From NCBI RefSeq assembly GCF_913062725.1, contig NZ_CAJXWY010000005.1, forward strand, positions 1-64,000: a DNA stretch of 64,000 nucleotides, written 5' to 3'. Position 1 is the first letter of the stretch, and each line of letters opens with the position of its first letter. This stretch comes from an uncultured Thiohalocapsa sp. GTDB lineage: Bacteria > Pseudomonadota > Gammaproteobacteria > Chromatiales > Chromatiaceae. Position numbers and translations under genes: made by a program. Shown piece by piece: positions 46,059-56,573 of this stretch. The notes beneath the pieces were generated by a model. The model made no database searches. It saw nothing but the letters and a program-made list of their open reading frames with translations, and was not told where the DNA came from.

Positions 46059-49000
46059 TCAGGCGACGGCGCGCAGTCGGCGGGGCTCGGCCGGTGCCGC
46101 GGGCAGGCCAAGGTCAAGGGTGCTCAGATCCGCACCGGCGCGGCCGGCGAAGAGGCGCAGATCGGCGGCGATCAGTGACCAGCAATAGGGACCGATGCGC
46201 TCGGCATGTCCGCGGATCTCCGTCTCCACACGGATGCGCGGGGCGCGGTAGAAGAGCCTGATGCCCAGGGTGAGGGGCTGACCCCGCTGCGTCTGCGGTA
46301 ACTGCTCGGACAGGTCCGGGCCACCGCCGTCGCGCCGGGCGCCCGGATAGATATCCACGGCCAGCTCCACCAGGTTGGTGGCAATGCGTGGTGTGCCCGT
46401 CTGCACGCGCTGCAGGGTGCAATTGGGGTCGCGGCAGCGCTCGCGCAGGGCAAAGGTGAACTCGCGCTCGAAGAACACGCAAAAGGCGTGCTGCACTTCT
46501 TCGAGCTGACGCTGAACCCGGCGCAAGCGCTGCGGGTAGGGCTGCTGGTCGCGCATTTCCTCCCGAATCACCTTACGCAGCCGATCGAAGGCCTTGGGCA
46601 GGGCGCCGGAGTGAAAGCCCCGCGACATGAGCGCGCGCACGCTCTCGCCGTGGGCGCCGACGGCGGCCGGCTCCACCGGCAGCGGCTCGCTGTCATCGAC
46701 GGCGAGGGGCATCTGCTCGTGGCTGCGGCTGGCGTCGGCGAGCCCCTCGCGGTGGTTGGCCTGGTAGAGCTTCCAGTTCTCCTTCAGCTCCCACACGAAA
46801 AAGCCGAACAGACCCGGCAGCAGCACGATGGTCAGGGTCACCAATGGGTAGGCGATGACCTTGGGCAGCACGGCATCGCTCATCTCCAGGAATGCGGCGG
46901 TGATGGCGGGCAGGAAGGGCAACAGGAGCTTGTGGCCGATGCTGACGATGGGGAAGTGCTTCACCGGGTTCACCTGCGGCTCCACCAGCACCGTCACATA
47001 GAACTGGATCAGGGCCTCGGCCAGGCGCCAGAGCGGCGCCAACAGGGCCTTGAGCAGGCGGCTTTCCATGCGCTCGCCCAGGTGGTGGATCAGGGCCTCG
47101 TCGACGCGGTGCAATAGCTGCGAAAAGCGCCGCGTCACCTCTTTGAAGAAAAACAACAGCGACTGGATCAAGCCGATGAAGAGCGCCTGATTGAGCCGCC
47201 TCAGGTAGAGCCCGACGCGGGTGCTCAGGTTGTCCAGAAAGCGCCGGCCCGCCGGCGTGTTGCGCGCCAGCGTGCCGAGGGCGAAGGCGAGTCCGGCGAG
47301 CCAGAGTCCGGGCTCGATGGGAACCTCTTCCACGAAGACCGCGAGCACGATGATGGGGGCCAGCGGCAGGGTGCCGATCAGCAGCGGTTGCACCAGGTTT
47401 CGGCCGACACCGCGCACGAGGCCGGTGCTGAGGAAGTCCGCCAGCGGCCGCCAGCGCTTGAGACGGGTCAGGCCATCGAAAAACACGAAACGAAGTGTCG
47501 CCGCCAGACCATGCCACAGGGACACGGCGATATGGCGACCGATACCCGTGTGCATGACGAGATTCACGAGCCCGCCGAGCAGCATCACATCGGTGAAGGT
47601 GGCGAGATGGAAGGTCCTGTCGTGGTCCGGTAGCAGTTCCAGCAGCAGGTCGATGCTCTTCAGGGCCAGGTAGGCAGCGCCGAAGGGCACCAGCAGGTAG
47701 CGCGAGATGGTCCGTCCGGGCCCGGTGCCGAACAGCGGCGCGCTGAGCTGCTGCAGGCCTTTGATGTAGATCTCCCCAGGACGATAGACGCCGGGCAAGG
47801 CATCGGCCGCGGTGCGATCGAAGCGCGCCAGGCGATCACCGCGGAAGAACTCCGACAGCGTCGGGTCCGGCAGGCGCAGGATGTTGCGGGCGACGATGTC
47901 GCGTACATCGGTGAACTTGAGGTGCCGGCGGCGCTTGATCACGTCCAGCAGTTCCAGCTGCATTTTCTGCGCCGCGACGTTTTCGCGATGATCCCGCGGC
48001 ACGAAGTCGGCCTTGAACATGGCCTGCTGCACACGCGGCATGATCTGCTCGTCCAGGCGGGCGTTGACCTGATGCGTCAGGGCGTCCAACACCCGCCCGA
48101 AACGCTCGAGGTCCGTAATGGGCCACGGCATTTCCTCCAGCCGGGCACGCGCCGTCTCCATGGCGCGCATCCCCTTGAGCAGCGCCTGAAAAGGCAGGGG
48201 CTCCACCAGCCGCCGTCGGCCCAGGCTGAGCAACCAGCGGGAGACGCGCAGACGGTAGTAGTCACTGCGGCTCTCCGAGAGCACCTGCTCCAGGCAGGCG
48301 AGCAGCGTGCGCGCCGGCGCCGAGCCGAAGCGGCGGCGGTCCTCGGCGGCGAGCCGCTCGATGAGATGGCGCAGTTCCGCCGCCGTGGCCGGCGCGAGCT
48401 TCCATTTGGCCGCGAGCAGGTCCGCCAGATGCTCCTCGGCGCTTTGCTCGCGCTCGGCGATGGCCACATCCACGACTGCGGGCGCACGGCGTGCGGGCCG
48501 GCTCATGCGCTGAGCGAGCCGGCGCGCCTGCGCGAGGAAGCGCAGCTCCGCGGCGAAGCGCCCCTCGAACTCTGCGCGCTGCGCACAGCGCAGTGCATGC
48601 TCGAACAACGCCAGCCCCAGACTATGCCAGCGCATGGCGGTGCCCGGCGCCGGCGCGAAGCCGATGTCATCGAGCCCCGGCAGAAACAACAGCCGGGCCA
48701 CAAGCCGCCGCAGACCGTTGCCCAGGTCGTCCAGCAGCCGTACCAACCAGCCCTTGCGCCGCCTGACCCGGGTGCCGCGATGCAGGGCGTCGAGATAGTG
48801 TTCGTCCAGTGAGGGCGGCAGCTCGGCGTCCTGGCCGCGGCGGTCAGCGCCTGCCGCAGCCTCGCCCTCAGAGACATCGGTGCTCACCGGCGCCGCCGCC
48901 GGCCACACCCCGGCGGCGTCGGCAACGGCGATGGCGAGATCCGGGTCCGATGCTCCGAAGGGTAGACCGGTGGGCAGCAGCGGCGCCGCCGCCGGCAGCT

Positions 49001-49694
49001 CACTGCCGCCGGGGCGGCTTTTCAGCAACAGCAGTGGCGTGCGCCCGTCACGGCTCGGTGCCGGCAGATCGAGCCCGCTGGCGGCGAGCCAGGCGTCCAC
49101 CTCGGGCCAGGCGTCGATGGCGGGGAAATGGAAGCCCCGGGCACCGGGGGCGAAGTAACGCAGCCGCACCACCATGGCGGCGAAGGTGCGCGTAATGAGA
49201 TCGTCGCTCCAAATGGGCAGCGTCAGGCCGTCGCGGTCCAGGACATCGCGAACCTCGGCGAAGGCATGCGCGCCGATGAGTCCGCGCAGCGCCGCGGCGC
49301 CGAAGCGCTCGGCATCGTCATTGTCGTCCCGGGCGTTCTGCCAAGACCGGGCTACCTCCGCCTCGAAGCTGCGCGCCCAGTAGTCGTGGCGCAGCCGCTT
49401 GAAAGCGCCCTCCCCGGCGACCTGCGAGCTCGGGCTTGGCAGCAGCACCACATAGCGCGGCAGGCGCAGGCCCTCGATGACGGACAGCGCCTCGGTGTTC
49501 TCACTCTCGAGGCCGTAGAGAAAGGCCTCCCGTGGCATCAGGTAAAAGGGCAGATCCGGGATTGCCACACCGCGTGCCTCAGCGCCCAGTTCCTCCTCGA
49601 TGAGGCGTTCGATGGCACGGGCGTGGAACAGAAAGACGCCTTCGGCGGGCTTTAGAATCTGCTGCCGGAAGGTCTTGGCGGTGGGTGTGGGCAT
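46059..49694 (-). CDS. Large membrane protein of unknown function (1211 residues)
   Basis: The family is not recognised. The N-terminal part (about 1-650) is soluble and arginine-rich, starting at the ATG at 49694 with TAKTFRQQILKPAEGVFLFH; a longer frame to 49808 is unlikely. It includes the ordered stretch DLPFYLMPREAFLYGL near 50. Several hydrophobic segments lie between about 665 and 971, including YPLVTLTIVLLPGLFGFFVW. The last 240 residues are soluble again, with a CX4C-type pair (CRDPNC) near 1095. No enzymatic motif is seen. The gene is convergent with thiED and divergent from putP, on its own. Its size, even codon use and lack of stops argue that it is a real gene. Confidence 0.75.
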   Translation of the reverse strand: MPTPTAKTFRQQILKPAEGVFLFHARAIERLIEEELGAEARGVAIPDLPFYLMPREAFLYGLESENTEALSVIEGLRLPRYVVLLPSPSSQVAGEGAFKRLRHDYWARSFEAEVARSWQNARDDNDDAERFGAAALRGLIGAHAFAEVRDVLDRDGLTLPIWSDDLITRTFAAMVVRLRYFAPGARGFHFPAIDAWPEVDAWLAASGLDLPAPSRDGRTPLLLLKSRPGGSELPAAAPLLPTGLPFGASDPDLAIAVADAAGVWPAAAPVSTDVSEGEAAAGADRRGQDAELPPSLDEHYLDALHRGTRVRRRKGWLVRLLDDLGNGLRRLVARLLFLPGLDDIGFAPAPGTAMRWHSLGLALFEHALRCAQRAEFEGRFAAELRFLAQARRLAQRMSRPARRAPAVVDVAIAEREQSAEEHLADLLAAKWKLAPATAAELRHLIERLAAEDRRRFGSAPARTLLACLEQVLSESRSDYYRLRVSRWLLSLGRRRLVEPLPFQALLKGMRAMETARARLEEMPWPITDLERFGRVLDALTHQVNARLDEQIMPRVQQAMFKADFVPRDHRENVAAQKMQLELLDVIKRRRHLKFTDVRDIVARNILRLPDPTLSEFFRGDRLARFDRTAADALPGVYRPGEIYIKGLQQLSAPLFGTGPGRTISRYLLVPFGAAYLALKSIDLLLELLPDHDRTFHLATFTDVMLLGGLVNLVMHTGIGRHIAVSLWHGLAATLRFVFFDGLTRLKRWRPLADFLSTGLVRGVGRNLVQPLLIGTLPLAPIIVLAVFVEEVPIEPGLWLAGLAFALGTLARNTPAGRRFLDNLSTRVGLYLRRLNQALFIGLIQSLLFFFKEVTRRFSQLLHRVDEALIHHLGERMESRLLKALLAPLWRLAEALIQFYVTVLVEPQVNPVKHFPIVSIGHKLLLPFLPAITAAFLEMSDAVLPKVIAYPLVTLTIVLLPGLFGFFVWELKENWKLYQANHREGLADASRSHEQMPLAVDDSEPLPVEPAAVGAHGESVRALMSRGFHSGALPKAFDRLRKVIREEMRDQQPYPQRLRRVQRQLEEVQHAFCVFFEREFTFALRERCRDPNCTLQRVQTGTPRIATNLVELAVDIYPGARRDGGGPDLSEQLPQTQRGQPLTLGIRLFYRAPRIRVETEIRGHAERIGPYCWSLIAADLRLFAGRAGADLSTLDLGLPAAPAEPRRLRAVA

Positions 49695-50026
49695 AACTGC
49701 ATGAATGTGCGCCGGGGGCGCCGGGATCAACCGGGCGGGGTGACCGCTCGCGCGGCGAGCAAGCGATGGCCCGCATGGTAACGCCAGCGGCCAGCTGGCG
49801 GGTATCACAGCATGCGCCGGGGACGCCGGGTGCCGGGCCGGTGGCGAGATACCAACGGGTCGTCATACGGCGCGGCTGCGGGCATGCTAGGTTACCGGTG
49901 CCGTTCAGAAAAAGTGCCTGGCGCCACACCCGGCCGCCGCCGCTTGCGATGCACACGCCGCCGGCGAGCGGGCAGCACCCTCGCGGCTGACCACAGCGCA
50001 CAGAGCACGCACAGCAGGACCCACCC
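49695..50026. other. Divergent intergenic region before putP
   Basis: A GC-rich spacer of 332 bases. A ribosome site (AGGA, 50016-50019) precedes putP. I see no convincing promoter, hairpin or RNA gene. Confidence 0.5.
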
Positions 50027-51559
50027 ATGCCAGCACTCGACAATAACGCCGTTATCGCCACTTTTCTGCTCTATCTTGCCCTGATGCTCGGTATCGGCGT
50101 CTGGGCCTACCGCAGTACCAAGAGCTCGTCCGGTTACTTCCTGGGCGGGCGTACGCTTGGGCCCTGGCCGGCGGCGCTCTCGGCGGGCGCCTCGGACATG
50201 AGCGGCTGGCTGCTGCTCGGTCTGCCCGGGCTCGCCTTCACCTCCGGGCTGGAGTCGCTCTGGCTCGCCGGCGGGCTGCTGCTGGGCACCTGGCTCAACT
50301 GGCTGTTGGTGGCCCGACGGCTGCGGGCCTACACCTACGCCGCCGACGACGCCCTGACCATCCCGGAGTTCTTCGCCAACCGTTTCGGCGACCCCAGACA
50401 CATCCTGCAGGCCGTGGCCGCCTTCTTCGTCCTGCTGTTCTTCCTGTTCTACACCAGCTCCGGACTGGTGGCCGCAGGCAAGCTGTTCGAGACGGTGTTC
50501 GGCCTCGACTACGCGCTCGCCGTCATCATCGGCACGCTCTTTGTGGTGTCCTACACCCTGTTCGGCGGCTTTTTGGCGGTCTCCTGGACCGACCTGGTGC
50601 AGGGCCTGCTGATGGCCGCCGCATTGCTGCTGGTGCCGGTGATCGCCATCAACGCCGACGGCGGCTTCGGCCCACTGGTGAGCACACTGCACGAGCGCAA
50701 TCCCGAGCTCCTGACCCTATGGCGCGACAATACCGGTGAAACCCTGAGCCTCATTGCCATCGTCTCGCTGGCGGCCTGGGGGCTCGGCTATTTCGGCCAG
50801 CCCCACATCCTGGCGCGCTTCGCCGGCATCCGCTCCGGCGCCGATGTGCCGGCGGCCCGGCGCATCGCCGTCAGCTGGACGGCGCTCAGCATGGGCGGCG
50901 CGGTGCTGGTGGGCCTGGCGGGGGCGGCCTGGATCCAGACCAACGCCGGCGGCGAGCTCGCCGATGCCGAGACCATCTTCATGGTGCTGGTGAACGCCCT
51001 CTTTCATCCGGTGATCGCCGGCGTGCTGCTGGCCGCCATCCTCGCCGCCATCATGTCCACGGCGGACTCGCAGCTGTTGGTGTCGTCGTCGGCGCTGGCG
51101 GAGGACTTCTACCGCAAGCTGCTGCGCCCCGGGGCGAGCCAGTGGGAGATCGTGGCCGTCGGCCGCCTCGCCGTGGTGCTGCTGGCGGTGATTGCGCTGC
51201 TGCTGGCCTTCGACCCGGACAGCACGGTGCTGGGCCTGGTGAGCTATGCCTGGGCCGGCTTCGGCGCCGCTTTTGGCCCGGTGCTGGTGCTGAGCCTGTA
51301 TTGGCGGCGCATGAACTGGGCCGGCACGCTCGCCGGCGTCATCGTCGGCGGCGTCACCATCGTGGTGTGGAAACAGCTCTCCGGCGGGCTGTTCGAGCTC
51401 TACGAGATCGTCCCCGGCGTGATCTTCGCCACCTGCGCCATCGTCGTCGCCAGTCTGCTGACGGCGGCCCCGACACCGGCGGTGCGCAGCGGCTTCGACC
51501 GCTTCCGGGCGGAGCTCACGACGACACCGACCGGGGAGCGCGCGTCGACGGTCTCCTAG
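50027..51559 (+). CDS. putP: Sodium/proline-type symporter (PutP family)
   Basis: A sodium:solute symporter of the SSSF family, 510 residues, with about 13 helices. It matches PutP in the first helices (AYRSTKSSSGYFLGGRTLG near residue 27, and LSAGASDMSGWLLLGLPG near 50) and in the sodium-site region near ILAAIMSTADSQLLVSSSAL (340-360). Proline is the likely substrate, but this is by resemblance. No putA gene is adjacent. The 3' end overlaps the converging nqrM by four bases, placing a sodium-driven importer next to the sodium-pumping NQR genes. Confidence 0.87.
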   Translation: MPALDNNAVIATFLLYLALMLGIGVWAYRSTKSSSGYFLGGRTLGPWPAALSAGASDMSGWLLLGLPGLAFTSGLESLWLAGGLLLGTWLNWLLVARRLRAYTYAADDALTIPEFFANRFGDPRHILQAVAAFFVLLFFLFYTSSGLVAAGKLFETVFGLDYALAVIIGTLFVVSYTLFGGFLAVSWTDLVQGLLMAAALLLVPVIAINADGGFGPLVSTLHERNPELLTLWRDNTGETLSLIAIVSLAAWGLGYFGQPHILARFAGIRSGADVPAARRIAVSWTALSMGGAVLVGLAGAAWIQTNAGGELADAETIFMVLVNALFHPVIAGVLLAAILAAIMSTADSQLLVSSSALAEDFYRKLLRPGASQWEIVAVGRLAVVLLAVIALLLAFDPDSTVLGLVSYAWAGFGAAFGPVLVLSLYWRRMNWAGTLAGVIVGGVTIVVWKQLSGGLFELYEIVPGVIFATCAIVVASLLTAAPTPAVRSGFDRFRAELTTTPTGERASTVS

Positions 51560-51780
51560 GGGGCATCGGCGCCGGCTGTCACAGCGGCGCTGACGCCGTC
51601 GGACATTCTGCAGGTCCGACCCGGGATGCGGCAGGCGCCGCCGCAGTCGGACTCGACGCCCGGCATCTGATTCAGGCCGCCACAGCTGCCGGTGATACCA
51701 GGACGACCCGCGAGCACCTTGAGCGCCAGGCCGGCGACGGCGAGCGGAAAGATGACGAGGCTGAAGAGGAACTCGGCCAT
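51556..51780 (-). CDS. nqrM: Na+-NQR maturation protein NqrM
   Basis: NqrM is a small cysteine-rich protein needed to assemble Na+-NQR, probably by delivering iron to the NqrD/NqrE cysteine site. The 74-residue product has one N-terminal helix (EFLFSLVIFPLAVAGLALKVL) and then cysteines in GSCGGL, DCGGACR and a final C at about residue 57. It is the last gene on the nqr strand, 102 bases after nqrF, and overlaps putP tail-to-tail by four bases. Confidence 0.87.
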   Translation of the reverse strand: MAEFLFSLVIFPLAVAGLALKVLAGRPGITGSCGGLNQMPGVESDCGGACRIPGRTCRMSDGVSAAVTAGADAP

Positions 51781-51882
51781 GGAGATTGCTATGTCGGATG
51801 TTGCTATGTCAGGTGGCGGTGCTATCGGTAGGCTGGTCGGGTCGGCAAGCGCGGTGGTCCGCCCCGTGCCATCAGGCTGCGG

Positions 51883-53103
51883 TCAACCGCCAAAGTTGTC
51901 CAGCAGGATGTTGTCGTCTTCCACGCCCAGGCTGTGCAGCAGACCGATGACAGCGGCGGTCATCATGGGCGGACCGCACAGATAATATTCACAGTCCTCA
52001 GGGGTCGGATGGTCCTTGAGGTAGCGCTCGAACAGCACCTTGTGGATGAAGCCGGTCTCACCGTCCCAATCGTCTTCGGGCAGCGGGTGGGAGAGTGCGA
52101 TATGCCAGGTGAAATGATCATGCTCCCGCGCCAGCGCGTCGAAATCCTGCCGGTAGAAGATCTCACGCTTACTGCGGGCGCCGTACCAAAAGCTGATGGG
52201 CCGCTTGCTGTCGAGGCGCTTCAGCTGATCGAAGATATGGCTGCGCATGGGCGCCATGCCTGCCCCGCCACCGACGAAGATCATCTCGGCATCGGTCTCC
52301 TTGGCGAAGAACTCGCCGAACGGGCCGGCGATGGTCACGGTGTCGCCGGCCCCGAGGCCGAAAATGTAGCTGGACATGATGCCCGGTGGCGCCTCCGGGT
52401 GGTCGGGCGGCGGCGTGGCGATGCGCACGTTCAGCATGATGATGCCCGCCTCGCCCGGGTAGTTGGCCATGGAATAGGCGCGGGTCACGCGGTGCCTGGT
52501 GCCCGCTTCGAGCTTCCAGAGATCGTACTTGTCCCAGTCCGCGCGCAGGTGCTCGGGAATCTCGAAGTCGCTGAACCTGACATGAAACGGCGGGCATTCG
52601 ATCTGGATGTAGCCGCCGGCGCGGAAAGCGACGTCCTCGCCCTGTGGCAGTTCCAGCACGAGCTCCTTGATGAAGGTGGACACGCTGCGGTTGGAGCGCA
52701 CCCGGCACTGCCATTGCCTGATGCCGAATAATTCCCGCGGCAGCTCGACGTCGAGGTCATCCTTGAGGCCCACCTGGCAGGAGAGCCGGTAGCCTTCCGC
52801 CGCCTCGCGACGGTTGATGAGGCTCGACTCCGTGGGTAACAGCTTGCCCCCACCCCGCAGCACCTTCACGCGGCACTGGCCGCAGGTGCCACCGCCGCCG
52901 CAGGCGGAGGGCACGAAGAGCCCGGCGTCGGCGAGGGCATACAACAGCTTCTGCCCGGCGCGGCTGGCGATGTCCCGCTCACCATTGATGTCGATGTGCA
53001 CCACGCCGGAGGGCACCAGCAGATTACGGGCGCCCAGGATGACGGTCACCAGCATGAGCACGACGGCGGTGAAGATCAGGATGCCGAAGGTAAGCGTGAG
53101 CAT
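51883..53103 (-). CDS. nqrF: Na+-NQR subunit F (NADH dehydrogenase, 2Fe-2S and FAD)
   Basis: NqrF takes electrons from NADH. The 406-residue product has an N-terminal helix ([19 protein letters not shown]), a 2Fe-2S domain with [10 protein letters not shown] near residue 70 and a further cysteine in LSCQVG, and a ferredoxin reductase-like FAD/NADH module. In the latter, [11 protein letters not shown] (FAD) is near 212 and [12 protein letters not shown] (NADH) is near 276. It ends DNFGG, as is usual. It follows nqrE after 24 bases. Confidence 0.96.
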   Translation of the reverse strand: MLTLTFGILIFTAVVLMLVTVILGARNLLVPSGVVHIDINGERDIASRAGQKLLYALADAGLFVPSACGGGGTCGQCRVKVLRGGGKLLPTESSLINRREAAEGYRLSCQVGLKDDLDVELPRELFGIRQWQCRVRSNRSVSTFIKELVLELPQGEDVAFRAGGYIQIECPPFHVRFSDFEIPEHLRADWDKYDLWKLEAGTRHRVTRAYSMANYPGEAGIIMLNVRIATPPPDHPEAPPGIMSSYIFGLGAGDTVTIAGPFGEFFAKETDAEMIFVGGGAGMAPMRSHIFDQLKRLDSKRPISFWYGARSKREIFYRQDFDALAREHDHFTWHIALSHPLPEDDWDGETGFIHKVLFERYLKDHPTPEDCEYYLCGPPMMTAAVIGLLHSLGVEDDNILLDNFGG

Positions 53104-53127
53104 AACGGGCTCTCGTGGGTCGTGGCG

Positions 53128-53736
53128 TCAGAGGCTGATCCCCGAAAAGGACATGAACGCCATGGCCATCAGCCCGGTGGTGATAAAGGTGATGCCGAGG
53201 CCCTGCAGTCCGTCCGGGACGTCACTGTATTTGAGCTTTTCCCTGATACCGGCCAGCAGCACCAGCGCGAGCGCCCAGCCCAAGCCGGTGCCGAAGCCAT
53301 AGACCGTGCTTTCGGGAAGGTCGTAGCCCCGCTCCACCATGAACAACGAGCCGCCGAGGATGGCGCAATTGACCGTGATCAGCGGCAGAAAGATGCCGAG
53401 GGCCTGATACAGCGCCGGGAAGTATCGGTCCAGGGTCATCTCCAGAATCTGCACCATGGCGGCGATGACGCCGATGTAGGTGATCAGCCCCAGAAAGGAC
53501 AGATCCAGATCGGCCAGGCCCAGCCAGGCCAGCGCCCCATCGGCGAGCAGATACTGATGGATGACCGCGTTCACCGGCACCGTGATGGTCTGCACCACGA
53601 TCACCGCAAGCCCGAGCCCCAGCGCGGTGCTGATGCGCTTGGACACCGCCAGGAAGGTGCACATTCCCAGAAAGAATGCGAGCGCCAGGTTCTCGACGAA
53701 GACCGCTTTGAACAGGAGGGAGAGGTAGTGCTCCAT
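53128..53736 (-). CDS. nqrE: Na+-NQR subunit E
   Basis: NqrE is a six-helix membrane subunit, 202 residues, homologous to RnfA. It starts [21 protein letters not shown] split around residue 20 and has [13 protein letters not shown] and [15 protein letters not shown], whose cysteines form the in-membrane iron centre with NqrD. It sits between nqrD (70 bases upstream) and nqrF. Confidence 0.95.
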   Translation of the reverse strand: MEHYLSLLFKAVFVENLALAFFLGMCTFLAVSKRISTALGLGLAVIVVQTITVPVNAVIHQYLLADGALAWLGLADLDLSFLGLITYIGVIAAMVQILEMTLDRYFPALYQALGIFLPLITVNCAILGGSLFMVERGYDLPESTVYGFGTGLGWALALVLLAGIREKLKYSDVPDGLQGLGITFITTGLMAMAFMSFSGISL

Positions 53737-53806
53737 GGAACGGCGTCCTCAAGCGCGCAAATCCAAGCTCAGCGGGGAGTGACTGACATGGGCGGCTCGC
53801 ACCATC

Positions 53807-54469
53807 TCAGCCGGGCTCGGTGCGATGCACGATGTGGATGCGGTAATCGGGCTTCTCCACTTGCTGCGGCCGCCAGGTGCGGATGGCCCAGATCATGAGC
53901 CCGATGATGAAGAAGGCCCCCGGGGCCAGGAGCATGAGGCCATTGGGCTCGTACCAGCCGCCGTCCTCCAACAGCGGCAGCACCTGCAGGCCGAGCAGGG
54001 TGCCGGCGCCCAGCAGCTCGCGGATGGCCGCCACCGTGATGAGGATGGCGCTGTAGCCGAGGCCATGCCCCAGAGCGTCCAGAAAACTGGGCCAGGGCGG
54101 GTTCTTGGAGGCGAAGGCCTCGGCCCGCCCGAGCACGATGCAATTGGTGATGATGAGTCCGACGAACACGGAGAGCTGCTTCGACAGCTCATAGGCGAAG
54201 GCCTGCAGAACCTGGTCCACCACGATGACCAGCGAGGCGATAATGGTCATCTGGATGATGATGCGAATGCTGCTCGGCATGTGCCGCCGGATCAGACTGA
54301 TGATGACACTGGCGCCGACGAGCACCACCGTCAACGCAATGCTCATGGTCACGGCCGGCGCCAGCTTGGTGGTGACCGCCAGCGCCGAGCAGATGCCGAG
54401 GATCTGCAGCGTAATCGGGTTATTGTCGACGATGGGCTCGAGGAAGAGCTTGCGATCGCTGCCGTTCAT
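53807..54469 (-). CDS. nqrD: Na+-NQR subunit D
   Basis: NqrD is a six-helix membrane subunit, 220 residues, homologous to RnfE. Key parts are [15 protein letters not shown] near residue 20 and [19 protein letters not shown] near 102, with the conserved iron-binding cysteines. The ATG at 54469 ([12 protein letters not shown]) is chosen. Upstream, the frame is open to a TTG at 54514 through the heptanucleotide repeat, which would encode [14 protein letters not shown]; this is not family sequence. No ribosome site is visible before the ATG, which is odd for an essential subunit and may involve the repeat. Confidence 0.93.
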   Translation of the reverse strand: MNGSDRKLFLEPIVDNNPITLQILGICSALAVTTKLAPAVTMSIALTVVLVGASVIISLIRRHMPSSIRIIIQMTIIASLVIVVDQVLQAFAYELSKQLSVFVGLIITNCIVLGRAEAFASKNPPWPSFLDALGHGLGYSAILITVAAIRELLGAGTLLGLQVLPLLEDGGWYEPNGLMLLAPGAFFIIGLMIWAIRTWRPQQVEKPDYRIHIVHRTEPG

Positions 54470-54480
54470 GATCGAGTAGT

Positions 54481-54515
54481 AACCAATAAGCAATAACCAA
54501 TAACCAATAACCAAA
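54481..54515. repeat. Heptanucleotide tandem repeat between nqrC and nqrD
   Basis: Five 7-base units of AACCAAT on the plus strand (GGTT-type on the coding strand): AACCAAT, AAGCAAT, AACCAAT, AACCAAT, AACCAAA. They fill almost the whole gap between the nqrC stop (54516) and the nqrD ATG (54469), where a ribosome site is expected. The A/T content contrasts strongly with the GC-rich surroundings. Confidence 0.9.
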
Positions 54516-55322
54516 CTACCGACTCAACCCATCCAACCGCGCCAAAAAAGGCCCATAGCCTTGCGCGCCGAGCCAGAACTCCATCAGGCGCTCGACGCCG
54601 TTGCTGGTGAGCGTGGCGCCGGAGAGGCCGTCGACCTTGCGCCCGGCATCGGGGGCGCCCGGTTGCACGCTGCCCTTCACCACCTCGATGACCGGCTCGC
54701 CCGCGGGGCCGATGAGGGTCTTGCCGGCCCATTGCCTGAGCCACCGGGGGCTCGCCACCTCGCTGCCGAGACCGGCGGTCTCGCGCTGCTCGTAGAAGGT
54801 GAGCCCCTTGGCCGTGCGCCCGTCGGGCGCCAGCGCCAGCAGGCCGTGCATGGTCGACCACAGGCCCTGGCCATAGACGGGCAGCACGATGGTCTCGAGT
54901 GCCCCGCCGTCGCGCACCAGGTAGACCGGCATCCGGTTGGGGCGCCGGCGAATACCCGCCGGGTCGTCCTCCAGCGCCTTGCTCTGACCCGGGTCCCGGG
55001 CGGCGTCGCGGTAGGCGAAGGTGGACGCCGCATCGCCGTCGACGAGGGTACCCGTCTCCAGGTCCAGCAGCCGCGTCTCGATGTGCCCGAAGGCCTGGGA
55101 GAGCGGCACCCCCGGGTCGTCCAGCCCCGCCACCTTCACCACCTCGCGCTTCAGTTCCAGCGCGGCGTTGCGCGCCTGCAGTGGGCGCAGGCCGACGGCC
55201 GTCGCCGACACCACCACCGAGCAGGCGAGACACAGCGCCAGCGCCACGGCGAGGGTCTTGCGGGGGTCATCGTTGGGCAGCGCGAGCACGGCGCGCACGG
55301 GTGCCAGCACGGTGTCGCTCAT
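54516..55322 (-). CDS. nqrC: Na+-NQR subunit C (covalent FMN)
   Basis: NqrC is a periplasmic subunit with one N-terminal helix ([20 protein letters not shown]) and an FMN attached to threonine in the motif [12 protein letters not shown], near residue 240. The 268-residue product contains [21 protein letters not shown] near 145 and [13 protein letters not shown]. It overlaps nqrB by four bases (ATGA). Its stop lies directly against the heptanucleotide repeat. Confidence 0.95.
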   Translation of the reverse strand: MSDTVLAPVRAVLALPNDDPRKTLAVALALCLACSVVVSATAVGLRPLQARNAALELKREVVKVAGLDDPGVPLSQAFGHIETRLLDLETGTLVDGDAASTFAYRDAARDPGQSKALEDDPAGIRRRPNRMPVYLVRDGGALETIVLPVYGQGLWSTMHGLLALAPDGRTAKGLTFYEQRETAGLGSEVASPRWLRQWAGKTLIGPAGEPVIEVVKGSVQPGAPDAGRKVDGLSGATLTSNGVERLMEFWLGAQGYGPFLARLDGLSR

Positions 55323-56539
55323 GCCGCGTCCCTCCGCCGCCGCCGGCGCACATTGGCCTGGACCACGAACCAGTCGATGAGCGGTGCGAACAGGTTACCG
55401 AACAGGATGGCCAGCATCACGCCCTCCGGATAGGCCGGATTCAGCACCCGGATCAGCACGGTCATGAAACCGATCAGGAAGCCGTAGACCCATTTGCCCG
55501 CCTCCGTCATGGACGCGGACACCGGGTCGGTGGCCATGAACACCAGGCCGAACGCCACCCCACCGAGGACGATGTGCCAGTGCCAGGGCACGCCGAAGGC
55601 CGGGTTGGTGTCGCTGCCGATGGCGTTGAACATCAGCGCCGTGGCGACGACGCCGAGCAGCACGCCCGCCATGATCCGCCAGGAGGCGACGCCGGTGTGG
55701 AGCATGAACACGGCGCCCAGCAGAATGAACAGCGTGGAGGTGGCGCCGATGGAGCCCTGGATGGTGCCGAAGAAGGCGCTCCACCAGGTCACGCCGGCGG
55801 CCTGGATGGCGTCGACGCCGCCCGCCGCCGCCAGCATCAGCGGCGTGGCACCGCTGAAGCCGTCCACCGCCGTCCACACGCCATCCCCCGAGATCTCCGC
55901 CGGATAGGCGAAGAACAGGAAGGCCCGGCCCGTGAGCGCCGGATTGAGGAAATTCTTGCCGGTGCCGCCGAAGACCTCCTTGCCGATGACCACGCCGAAG
56001 GACATGCCGAGCGCCACCTGCCACAGCGGGATATCCGGCGGCAGGGTGAGGGCGAACAGGATGGACGTGACCAGAAAGCCCTCGTTCACCTCATGGTTGC
56101 GCACACTGGCGAAGAGCACCTCCCAGAAGCCGCCCGCGGCCATGGTGACGGCGTAGATGGGCACGAAGTACACCGCGCCGTGCCAGAAATTGTCCCACGG
56201 GCTCGCCGGATCGTAGCCGCCGGCACCGAGCAGCCAGAGCGCGGCGCCGCGCCAGCCCGGAACCTGCTCGACGCCCATGCCCGCCATGGCCTGATTGGCC
56301 TGGTAGCCGACATTGATCATGCCGAAGAGCGCGGCGGGGAGCACCGCGATCCAGACGAAGATCATGACGCGCTTGAGGTCGATGCCATCGCGTACATGCG
56401 GCGCCCGCGCGGTGACCGTGGCGGGCGTGTAGAGAAATGTGTCCACCAGCTCGAACACGGCACCAAAGCGCTCGTAGCGCCCGCCGGGCTGGAAATGCCG
56501 CTCCTGGCGGTCGAGGAACTTGCGAAGCTGCTGGCTCAT
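55319..56539 (-). CDS. nqrB: Na+-NQR subunit B (covalent FMN)
   Basis: NqrB is the large membrane subunit, 406 residues with about ten helices, homologous to RnfD. It carries a covalent FMN at the motif [16 protein letters not shown] near residue 340 and a quinone site near its N-terminus. Other typical stretches are [20 protein letters not shown] near 150 and [15 protein letters not shown] near 200. It starts 34 bases after nqrA ends. Confidence 0.96.
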   Translation of the reverse strand: MSQQLRKFLDRQERHFQPGGRYERFGAVFELVDTFLYTPATVTARAPHVRDGIDLKRVMIFVWIAVLPAALFGMINVGYQANQAMAGMGVEQVPGWRGAALWLLGAGGYDPASPWDNFWHGAVYFVPIYAVTMAAGGFWEVLFASVRNHEVNEGFLVTSILFALTLPPDIPLWQVALGMSFGVVIGKEVFGGTGKNFLNPALTGRAFLFFAYPAEISGDGVWTAVDGFSGATPLMLAAAGGVDAIQAAGVTWWSAFFGTIQGSIGATSTLFILLGAVFMLHTGVASWRIMAGVLLGVVATALMFNAIGSDTNPAFGVPWHWHIVLGGVAFGLVFMATDPVSASMTEAGKWVYGFLIGFMTVLIRVLNPAYPEGVMLAILFGNLFAPLIDWFVVQANVRRRRRRDAA

Positions 56540-56573
56540 GGGATCGGATACTGCTCAGCCATCGAAACCACCG

